Assembly: GCA_903916195.1 (NCBI GenBank)
Contig: CAIWVP010000188.1
Coordinates: 1-32,783, forward strand
Reading direction: 5' to 3'
DNA length: 32,783 nucleotides
Source: an uncultured Verrucomicrobiota bacterium
Lineage (GTDB): Bacteria > Verrucomicrobiota > Verrucomicrobiia > Limisphaerales > UBA9464
Positions 26,366 to 32,783 of the stretch are shown piece after piece; position 1 is the first letter of the stretch, and every line of letters begins with the position of its first letter. Under the pieces are notes generated by a model. The model saw only the letters and a program-made list of their open reading frames with translations, searched no databases and was not told where the DNA came from. Made by a program: the position numbers and the translations under genes.

Positions 26366-27379
26366 ATGTCGTTGATCGAGGTGCAGGGCCTCACCAAATC
26401 GTTCCGCACGGCGAAGAAGGAGCCGGGCCTGAAGGGCGCCTTCAAAGGGCTCTTCGCGCGTGAGCACACGACCGTCTTCGCGGTGAAGGACGTGTCGTTC
26501 CGCGTCGAAGAAGGCGAGTTCGTGGGCTTCCTCGGGCCGAACGGCGCGGGCAAGACCACCACGCTGAAGATGCTCAGCGGGCTGTTGCATCCGACCTCCG
26601 GCACCGCGAGCGTGCTCGGATACACGCCATGGGAGCGGCAGGACGGCTACCGGCGGCAGTTCGCGCTGCTGCTCGGCCAGAAGAACCAGCTCTGGTGGGA
26701 CCTGCCCGCGCGTGAATCCCTCGAGCTGAACGCCCGCATCTACGGCCTCGGAACGGCGGAATCCGAACGCACCATCGCCGAGCTCGCGGAACTGCTCTCG
26801 GTGAAGGACAAGCTCGCCACCGCGGTGCGCGAGCTGTCTCTGGGTGAGCGGATGAAGTGCGAGCTCATCGCCTCGCTGCTGCACCAGCCCAAGGTCCTCT
26901 TCCTCGACGAACCCACCATCGGCCTCGACGTCGTGTCGTCGAAGGTGGTCCGCGAGTTCCTCCGCAAGCACAACCGCGACCGCAAGACCACCATCCTGCT
27001 CACCAGCCACTACATGGCGGACATCCAGGAGCTGTGCGAGCGGGTGGTCATCATCGACAAGGGCACGATCTTCTTCGACGGCCGGCTCGAAGAGGTGCTC
27101 GACCGCTTCGCCGACCACAAGCTGGTCACCATCCGTTTCGACCACGCCGACAAGTGCGACACCTGCGACCCTGCCCGCTTCGGCGAGGTGATCGAGCGCG
27201 GAGAGGACGGCCTCAAGCTGAAGGTGAAACGCGACCGCGTGATCCCGGTGGTGAAGGCCTTGCTCGACGAGCTGCCGGTCAAAGATTTCAGCGTCGAAGA
27301 GGTGCCCATCGAGGACATCATCCGGCAGGTCTTCCAGCGCGATGTCCCGGCCGCGACGGCGCCGGGACCGCAGCCCTGA
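26366..27379 (+). CDS. ABC transporter ATP-binding protein (COG4586-like)
   Basis: A 337-residue ATPase. Walker A is GPNGAGKT (57-64), the Q-loop includes Gln105 in [14 protein letters not shown], the signature is LSLGE (157-161), Walker B is VLFLDEP (177-183), followed by the D-loop GLDVV and switch His in LTSHY. The phrase [11 protein letters not shown] and the N-terminal insertion [17 protein letters not shown] are typical of the COG4586 ABC-2 type exporter ATPases. The ~100-residue C-terminal extension is the usual regulatory tail. Such ATPases normally pair with two ABC-2 membrane proteins encoded next to them; none is present here on either side. ATG at 26366 starts the fold; the earlier frame is not protein-like. 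The substrate is unknown. Confidence 0.94.
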   Translation: MSLIEVQGLTKSFRTAKKEPGLKGAFKGLFAREHTTVFAVKDVSFRVEEGEFVGFLGPNGAGKTTTLKMLSGLLHPTSGTASVLGYTPWERQDGYRRQFALLLGQKNQLWWDLPARESLELNARIYGLGTAESERTIAELAELLSVKDKLATAVRELSLGERMKCELIASLLHQPKVLFLDEPTIGLDVVSSKVVREFLRKHNRDRKTTILLTSHYMADIQELCERVVIIDKGTIFFDGRLEEVLDRFADHKLVTIRFDHADKCDTCDPARFGEVIERGEDGLKLKVKRDRVIPVVKALLDELPVKDFSVEEVPIEDIIRQVFQRDVPAATAPGPQP

Positions 27380-27443
27380 ACCGCGGACCGGTACGCCGAG
27401 ATTTGTTGGTGCAAATGTCCGGGGGCTTGGGGAAGTTCCGGAG

Positions 27444-28265
27444 ATGCTCCCCACGGCCTCCCGGCCCCGCCGCGACGGCTTCACGCTGATCGAGCTGCTG
27501 GTCGTCATCGCGATCATCGCCATCCTGGCGGGATTGCTGTTGCCGGCGTTGTCCGGGGCGAAAGGGCAGGCCCAGCGGATCAAGTGCCTGAACAACCAGA
27601 AGCAGATCGGGTTGACCTGGTTGCTCTACGCCACCGATTCGCGGGACGGCCTGGTCGCCAACGGCGAGCTCCCTTCGGCGGGCGGCAACGGCCAGAAGCT
27701 GTGGGTGCTCGGCGGCTACCACAACTTCGTCAACGCCTTCACCAACGTCGGCTATCTCGTCGATGCGCGCTATGCGGCGTTCGCTCCCTATCTCAGGTCC
27801 CAGGAGACCTATAAGTGCCCGTCGGACCGCACGACCTACATCGTCAGCAAGGGGCGTCCGGTCCCGCAGGTCCGCAGCTACTCGATGAACCTGTACCTCG
27901 GGCCGAACGGCGAGATGACCGACCGCCTCTCGTCGCGTTACCGGGCGTTCCGCCGGTCCTCGGACATCGCCTCACCGACGGAGACCTTTCTCACCCAGGA
28001 CCTCACGCCGCAGAGCCTGTGCACGCCGGCCTTCGTGGTCCTGATGCCGGGCAACGCGGGCGACCAGTTCTTCCACCTGCCGGCCACGCACCACAACCGC
28101 GGCGGCGTGGTCTCGTTCGCCGACGGCCATGCCGAGGCGCACCGCTGGTCCGATGCGAAGACCTTCCGCAACGCCACGCTGGGCCAGCGCATCGACCACA
28201 ACCTGCCCGCGCCGAAGAGCCGCGACATCAAGTGGATCCAGGAGCGGACGACGGTGCTGAAATAG
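27444..28265 (+). CDS. Pseudopilin-like protein with H-x9-DG motif
   Basis: A 273-residue protein with leader [12 protein letters not shown] and cleavage before Phe13; [20 protein letters not shown] follows with Glu17 at +5. The stalk segment [28 protein letters not shown] matches the first pseudopilin. The C-terminal motif is canonical, [19 protein letters not shown] (H-x9-DG). Two cysteines in the globular domain are possible disulphide partners. ATG at 27444 lies just after GGAG, with GGGGAAG further upstream. It follows the ABC ATPase by 64 bases on the same strand and could share its transcript. As with other members of this expanded family, whether it builds pili, a secretion pseudopilus or something else is unknown. 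Confidence 0.93.
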   Translation: MLPTASRPRRDGFTLIELLVVIAIIAILAGLLLPALSGAKGQAQRIKCLNNQKQIGLTWLLYATDSRDGLVANGELPSAGGNGQKLWVLGGYHNFVNAFTNVGYLVDARYAAFAPYLRSQETYKCPSDRTTYIVSKGRPVPQVRSYSMNLYLGPNGEMTDRLSSRYRAFRRSSDIASPTETFLTQDLTPQSLCTPAFVVLMPGNAGDQFFHLPATHHNRGGVVSFADGHAEAHRWSDAKTFRNATLGQRIDHNLPAPKSRDIKWIQERTTVLK

Positions 28266-28289
28266 GCGCGGGCCCCCAGCGGCCCCCGT

Positions 28290-29360
28290 TCACAGGATGT
28301 CCTTTTGCAACCAGGCCTTCGTGCCGGTCTGCACGCGGCGCTTGTTCACCATGTAGGTGTGCTGCTTGCGTTCCTCGGTGATGGACGCGAGCTCACGCTG
28401 GAGCTTGAGGAAGCTGCCGTGCCGCTCGGTCGTCACCGTGCCCGCGGCCACCGCCGTCTTCACCGCGCATCCCGGCTCGTTCTCATGTCTGCAGTCGCGG
28501 AAGCGGCATCCGGCGGCGATGGCCACGAAGTCGGGGAAGGCCACGTCCAGCCCTTCGCCGGCGATCCACATGTGGAACTCGCGCATCCCCGGCGTGTCGA
28601 TCACCAGACCGCCGCCCGGCAACGGGATCAGCTCGCGCCAGGTCGTGGAGTGGCGGCCCTTCGAATCGCTCGCCCGGACCTCGATGGTCGGCTGCGTCGC
28701 CTCGCCGTTGAGCCGGTTGATGAGGCTCGATTTGCCCACGCCCGAGGTGCCGATGAAGGCGACGGTCTCCCCGGGCCGGATGAACTCGCGCAGCTGGCCG
28801 ATGCCTTTCCGCGTCCGCGCGCTGACGGTGATGACCGTGGCGTCGCCCGCCGCGGCCCGGGTCTCCGAGACGCGCGCCTCAAGGTCGTCGCAGAGGTCCG
28901 CCTTGTTCAGGATGACGACGGGCCGCGCGCCGCCTTCGTGGACCATCACCAGGAAGCGCTCCAAGCGCCGGAGGTTGAACGTGGGGTCCAGGGCCTGGAC
29001 GATGAACGCGGTGTCGAGATTGGTGGCGAGCACCTGCTCGACGATCTCGCGGCCGGTCACCTTGCGCGTGAGCGTGGTGCGGCGGGGCAGGACCGCGTGG
29101 ATGATGGCCTTCTTCTCGCCCGGTTGGCGTTCGATGGCCACCCAGTCGCCGACCTTCGGCAACGCGCTGTCGGAACGGCGGCGGTGATGGAGCTTCCCGG
29201 AGATCACCGCGATGACGTCCCCTTCGGCGCCGACGACGGTGTAGAAGTGCTTGTCCTCGGTGGCGACACGCGCGGGGACGACGCCCGGCACGCGGACGGC
29301 CGCGAAGGGGTCCGCGAAGAAGGGGCTCCAACCGAGTGTGGCGAGGTCGATGGTCATCAT
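28290..29360 (-). CDS. rsgA: Ribosome small-subunit GTPase RsgA
   Basis: A 356-residue circularly permuted GTPase acting late in 30S maturation. An N-terminal OB-fold (about 30-100) precedes the G domain, whose motifs appear in permuted order: G4 NKAD at 152-155, then G1 GTSGVGKSS at 204-212 and G3 DTPG at 255-258. The C-terminal zinc site is Cys285, Cys290, His292, Cys298 in GCRFRDCRHENEPGC. The C-terminal tail RKQHTYMVNKRR is basic and suited to rRNA contact. The start is the first of two adjacent ATGs, at 29360; no Shine-Dalgarno is evident. It diverges from trpD over 139 bases and converges on the second pseudopilin with 24 bases between the stops. Confidence 0.97.
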   Translation of the reverse strand: MMTIDLATLGWSPFFADPFAAVRVPGVVPARVATEDKHFYTVVGAEGDVIAVISGKLHHRRRSDSALPKVGDWVAIERQPGEKKAIIHAVLPRRTTLTRKVTGREIVEQVLATNLDTAFIVQALDPTFNLRRLERFLVMVHEGGARPVVILNKADLCDDLEARVSETRAAAGDATVITVSARTRKGIGQLREFIRPGETVAFIGTSGVGKSSLINRLNGEATQPTIEVRASDSKGRHSTTWRELIPLPGGGLVIDTPGMREFHMWIAGEGLDVAFPDFVAIAAGCRFRDCRHENEPGCAVKTAVAAGTVTTERHGSFLKLQRELASITEERKQHTYMVNKRRVQTGTKAWLQKDIL

Positions 29361-29378
29361 CCGTGCGGCAAGCAGGCG

Positions 29379-29398
29379 GTGGAATCATCCAGTTCCAC
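29379..29398. promoter_or_regulatory. Inverted repeat between rsgA and trpD
   Basis: GTGGAA (29379-29384) and TTCCAC (29393-29398) are separated by 8 bases, 19 bases upstream of the rsgA start and about 100 before trpD. It is a possible operator in a divergent promoter region. The arms are short, so chance is possible. Confidence 0.25.
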
Positions 29399-29499
29399 GC
29401 GCCGGAGTCGATGTCGGAGACAGACGTGGGACTCGCCTCCGTCGTCCGGCCGATCACCGGTGTGGCCATCCGTGCCCGGCTGTGGTCCACAATCCACCC

Positions 29500-30537
29500 G
29501 TGCTCGCTGAACTCACCGCCCATGTCCGCGCCGGCCAGGCCCTGGCCGACGCCCAGGTCGCCGCCGTCGTCATCGCGCTCATCGACGACGCGGTCGGTGC
29601 GGAGCCGAAGGCGGACTTCCTTGCTGCGCTCGCGACCAAGGGGGAGACACACGCCGAGATCGCCGCCTTCGCCCGCGAGCTGCGCGATCGCGCCACGCCG
29701 GTGCCCTTCGACGCGGCGACGCGCGGCCGCGAGATCCTCGACGTGTGCGGCACGGGCGGCGACCGGTTGGACACCTTCAACATCTCGACCACGGTCGCGC
29801 TCGTCTGCGCCGCCGCGGGCGTGACCGTGGCGAAGCATGGCAACCGCGCGATCACCTCGCGGTCCGGCAGCGCCGATGTGTTGGCGGCGCTCGGCATCCC
29901 CGTCGAGCAGTCGCCCGAGCAGGCGGCGGCGGCGATGCGCGACCACGGTTTCGCGTTCCTGCTCGCGCCGCGATACCATCCCGCGTTCAAGGCGATCGCG
30001 CCGGCCCGCGCGCTTTGCGCCGGGCGCGGGCAACGGACGCTCTTCAATTTCCTCGGACCGTTGATGAACCCCGCCCGGCCCACGGCGCAGCTGGTCGGCA
30101 CGTCACGGCCGGAGCTGGTCGAGCCGATGGCGCTGACGCTCCGGGCCCTCGGGCTCCGGCGCGCGATGGTCGTCAGCGGCGAGGTGCCCGGGCCGCGGTT
30201 CCTCGACGAGCTCTCCACGCTCGGGCCGAACACGGTCGCGGAGTTCTATCATGACCGCGGGCACAGCTGCTCGGTCTGGTCGGCCTCGGACCTGCCGCTG
30301 CATCCGGCGACCTTGGCCGACCTGGCCGGCGGCGACGCGGCGGAGAACGCGGAGATCATCCGTCGCTTGCTGCGCGGCGAAGACCGGGGGCCGAAGCTCG
30401 ACGCGGTGCTGCTGAACGCGGGCGCCGCGCTGTTCGTCGCCGGCCGGGCCCGGAGCATCGCCGAGGGCTGGTCCCTCGCCGAGGAGACCGTCGCCTCCGG
30501 TGGCGCCGCCCGGAAGGTGGCCGAGCTGGCCGGATGA
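29500..30537 (+). CDS. trpD: Anthranilate phosphoribosyltransferase
   Basis: A 345-residue TrpD transferring phosphoribosyl from PRPP to anthranilate, the second step of tryptophan synthesis. The motifs are CGTGGD at 83-88 (PRPP loop), NISTT at 94-98, KHGNRAITSRSGSADVLAALG at 112-132 (anthranilate/PRPP site), LFNFLGPLMNPA and DELSTLGPN. Length is typical. The start is inferred as GTG at 29500 (reading LAELTAHVRAGQAL), since the frame upstream is not protein-like; no Shine-Dalgarno is seen. Its stop overlaps the ATG of the next gene as ATGA. It is not adjacent to trpE, trpG or trpC. Confidence 0.96.
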   Translation: MLAELTAHVRAGQALADAQVAAVVIALIDDAVGAEPKADFLAALATKGETHAEIAAFARELRDRATPVPFDAATRGREILDVCGTGGDRLDTFNISTTVALVCAAAGVTVAKHGNRAITSRSGSADVLAALGIPVEQSPEQAAAAMRDHGFAFLLAPRYHPAFKAIAPARALCAGRGQRTLFNFLGPLMNPARPTAQLVGTSRPELVEPMALTLRALGLRRAMVVSGEVPGPRFLDELSTLGPNTVAEFYHDRGHSCSVWSASDLPLHPATLADLAGGDAAENAEIIRRLLRGEDRGPKLDAVLLNAGAALFVAGRARSIAEGWSLAEETVASGGAARKVAELAG

Positions 30538-32783
30538 AGCCGCGCACGGTCAGCGCTCTGTGCCTGCTCGTGTCCGCGTTGTCCGGGACGGCGGGTCTCG
30601 GTCTGCAACTGACCTGGACGCGCCGGTTCGCCCTCGGTCTGGGCCATGAGTTCCCCGCCGCACTGGCCGTGCTGACCGCCTTCTTCGCGGGCTTCGCCGG
30701 CGGGGCCTGGCTCTTGGAGCGATCGATCGCGGCCAGCCGGCATCCGCTGCGTTGGGCCGCGGGATTGGAGCTGGTCATCGGCGGATGGGCGTTGGCGACG
30801 GTGCCTTTGTTGCCGATCGTGGACGAAGCCGTGCTCCGGATGACCGGCGCCGAGCCGTCGGCGTCCCGGCAATGGGCCGTGTGCTTCGCGGTGCCGTTGC
30901 TCGCGCTGTTGCCGGCGACGATGGCGATGGGCGCGACGCTCTCGGCGATGGTCCGTGCGCGTGGATCGTCGTCCGGAACGGTCGGCCACGTCGGCGGGCT
31001 CTATGCCGCGAACACCGCGGGTGCCGTCGCCGGTGTCGTGGCCGCGGTCGTCTGGGCACAACCGGCGCTGGGGTTCCGCGGTGCCACCTGTCTCTTCGCC
31101 GGCCTGGACCTCGCGTGCGCGGCGATGCTGGCGGCGATGGCACGCACGCCGTCGTCGGGATCGTCGCGTCCGTTGCCCCGACGAGGAACGGACGGCGAAA
31201 GATCCGGCGACCGGACGTCGCGTCCACGGCTCGTCGCGACGTTGGCCGTCACCGGCCTTCTCGGGCTCGGGCTCGAGGTGGTCGTCACGCGCCAGCTCGC
31301 GTTGGTGCTGGAAGGGACCGTCTTCACCTTCGCCGCGGTGCTGGTGGTGTTCTTGGGCGGCACGGCGCTCGGAGCGGCCTTGGCCGGGAACGCGAAGCTT
31401 CCGACCGGGCGCCTGTTGCTCTGGCTCGGCGTCGCCGTCCTGGCTGCGGGGCACGCCCTGACGCATGCGATCGAGCTGGATGCCTGGCTCCGAGGGGCTC
31501 TGGGCGATGGGCTGGGAGCGGTCTGCGTCGCGGAGGCGACGGTGGCGGCGTCCATCCTCGGGGCGCCGACGCTGCTGATGGGCGCGACGTTCGCGCGGTT
31601 GGCGCAAAGCGCGGCGGAGAGCGGTTTCGGGACCGGACGGGCGGTGGCGGTGAACACGCTCGGCGGTGCGTTCGCGGCTCCGGTCTTCGCGGTGGCGCTG
31701 CTGCCGGCGCTCGGCGCGAAGGCGACGTTCATGGTGCTCGGCGCCGGATATCTCGCGCTCGCGGTCCGGCGCCTCGATGCATCGACCATCCCCGGGATGG
31801 CGATCGCGGTCGTCGTCGCGGCGACCCTTCCGGCGGACTTCGGTCTGCTGCCGCCTCCGCCGGGTGCCCGGTTGGTCGAGCGGCGCGACGGCGCGGCGGA
31901 CACCGTGGCGGTCTGGGGGTTTCCGGACGGCAACCTCACGCTCGCGGCGAACGGGCGCTTCACGATGGGCGGCACGGCGTCCACGAACGCCGCCGCGCGC
32001 CACACACTGCTTCCGTTGTTGCTGCATCCGCATCCGCGCCGTCTCCTTTTCCTCGGTCTAGGGACCGGCATCTCTTTCGCCGCGGCCGGCGCGGAACCCG
32101 GACTGGTCGCGGACGGCGTCGAGCTCGTGCCGGAGGTCGTCGCGGTGCAGCCGCGCTTCGCTCCCCACAACGCGCTCGCGTCCGGCCAGCGGGTCGTCGC
32201 CGTGGATGCGCGGCGGTTCGTGCGGACGACGACGGCGAGCTACGACGTCGTGGTGGCCGACCTGTTCCATCCTGCGCGCGACGGCGCGGCCTCCCTCTAC
32301 ACGCGGGAGCAGTTCGCGGCGATGCGGGCACGACTGGCGCCGGGCGGGATGGCGGTGCAATGGCTGCCGCTCTACCAGCTCGATGCGGCGGGCTTGCGCC
32401 AGATCGTGCGGGCCTTCCTCGATATCTTCCCGCACTCGCATGCCTGGCTGCTGCGGTTCAACACCGACACGCCGGTGATCGGGCTCGTCGGCTGGCCGGA
32501 GGCGCCCGCGTTCGGTCCCGACGACCTCGACCGGCGTGCACCGGAAGGGGCCCTGAGGACGCGCGCGAAGACCGCGGGCCTGACGGATGCGTTCCAGCTC
32601 CATGGCGCGTGGCTGGCGGGACCGGAGGCGCTCCGGGCCTTCGCGGGCGACGCGGTGGTGAACACCGACGACCGGCCGGGGGTGCTCTTCTCCGCGCCGC
32701 GATCAGCGGCGTCCAAGCGCGGGGATCCGTCCGGGTTGTTGATGGAGCTGGTCGACCGGTTCGCCGGAGAAGGGAGCGAGTTC
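30534..32783 (+). CDS. Fused membrane / spermidine synthase-like protein (partial)
   Basis: An uninterrupted frame from ATG 30534, overlapping the trpD stop as ATGA, to the window edge: 750 codons without a stop, so the C-terminus is missing. The first ~450 residues hold about ten to twelve hydrophobic segments (for example near 7-28, 42-62, 75-95, 118-135, 155-175) with the (N/T)xxGAxxGxxxA helix pattern of fused spermidine synthases (LYAANTAGAVAGVVAA; AVNTLGGAFAAPVF). The C-terminal part has the SAM/dcSAM-type LFLGLGTGISFAA near 505, an acidic VDGVELVPEVV, YDVVVADLFHP, a segment LYTREQFAAMRARLAPGGM, and the late NTDDRP. This matches the membrane-fused spermidine synthase-like family, whose members are often not true polyamine synthases. 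The coupling with trpD is notable. Substrate unknown. Confidence 0.9.
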   Translation, partial: MKPRTVSALCLLVSALSGTAGLGLQLTWTRRFALGLGHEFPAALAVLTAFFAGFAGGAWLLERSIAASRHPLRWAAGLELVIGGWALATVPLLPIVDEAVLRMTGAEPSASRQWAVCFAVPLLALLPATMAMGATLSAMVRARGSSSGTVGHVGGLYAANTAGAVAGVVAAVVWAQPALGFRGATCLFAGLDLACAAMLAAMARTPSSGSSRPLPRRGTDGERSGDRTSRPRLVATLAVTGLLGLGLEVVVTRQLALVLEGTVFTFAAVLVVFLGGTALGAALAGNAKLPTGRLLLWLGVAVLAAGHALTHAIELDAWLRGALGDGLGAVCVAEATVAASILGAPTLLMGATFARLAQSAAESGFGTGRAVAVNTLGGAFAAPVFAVALLPALGAKATFMVLGAGYLALAVRRLDASTIPGMAIAVVVAATLPADFGLLPPPPGARLVERRDGAADTVAVWGFPDGNLTLAANGRFTMGGTASTNAAARHTLLPLLLHPHPRRLLFLGLGTGISFAAAGAEPGLVADGVELVPEVVAVQPRFAPHNALASGQRVVAVDARRFVRTTTASYDVVVADLFHPARDGAASLYTREQFAAMRARLAPGGMAVQWLPLYQLDAAGLRQIVRAFLDIFPHSHAWLLRFNTDTPVIGLVGWPEAPAFGPDDLDRRAPEGALRTRAKTAGLTDAFQLHGAWLAGPEALRAFAGDAVVNTDDRPGVLFSAPRSAASKRGDPSGLLMELVDRFAGEGSEF

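Noticed and set aside
30249-32033. A 594-codon minus-strand ORF opposite trpD and the spermidine-synthase-like gene.
   Set aside because: Arg/Gln/Glu/His-rich shadow; the plus-strand frame has clear membrane segments and a SAM-type motif.

Overview
The window is about 33 kb of very GC-rich bacterial chromosome with high GC at third codon positions. The gene content points to Verrucomicrobiota, or a near relative in the PVC group. That assignment is inferred from family content: two short pseudopilins of the verrucomicrobial/planctomycetal type, three large FG-GAP/VCBS proteins (two ending in an ASPIC/UnbV domain), a LamG surface protein, and a decayed ECF sigma factor of a kind common in that phylum. 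There is no rRNA, tRNA, integrase, transposase or CRISPR array, so it reads as ordinary chromosome carrying phylum-specific secreted families among housekeeping genes.

Layout. 22-2799 (+) is a secreted LamG/Ig-like protein ending at a strong intrinsic terminator. 7523-2906 (-) is a tightly overlapping three-gene operon: a flavin-dependent halogenase of the tryptophan-halogenase family, a CRTAC1-type FG-GAP/UnbV lipoprotein and a TPR lipoprotein. 7524-8508 is mostly decayed sequence holding a broken ECF sigma factor. 8509-9934 (+) is a MarR regulator followed by a CPBP membrane protease. 10756-9950 (-) is an RNase Z-like metallo-beta-lactamase fold hydrolase and 12420-10891 (-) is trpE. The 550 bp upstream of trpE hold hairpins, a G-quadruplex motif, an imperfect 25-bp inverted repeat and the rpsA terminator.

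22793-12973 is a long minus-strand block: a CRTAC1/UnbV protein, an FmdB-type zinc ribbon, a secreted protein resembling a metallopeptidase that has lost its zinc ligands, an FG-GAP protein with about eleven calcium loops, a polytopic membrane protein of unknown family, and ribosomal protein S1. After it come a pseudopilin (+), guaA (-), an almost empty 870-bp gap, an ABC ATPase lacking its permeases (+), a second pseudopilin (+), rsgA (-), and trpD (+) overlapping a fused membrane/spermidine-synthase protein that runs off the right edge.

Housekeeping functions are tryptophan synthesis (trpE, trpD, on opposite strands about 17 kb apart), GMP synthesis (guaA), translation (rpsA) and ribosome maturation (rsgA). 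The least ordinary parts are the halogenase-UnbV-TPR operon, the structured trpE leader, a 13-bp palindrome abutting two start codons, the peptidase-like protein without zinc ligands, and the coupling of trpD to a spermidine-synthase-like gene.
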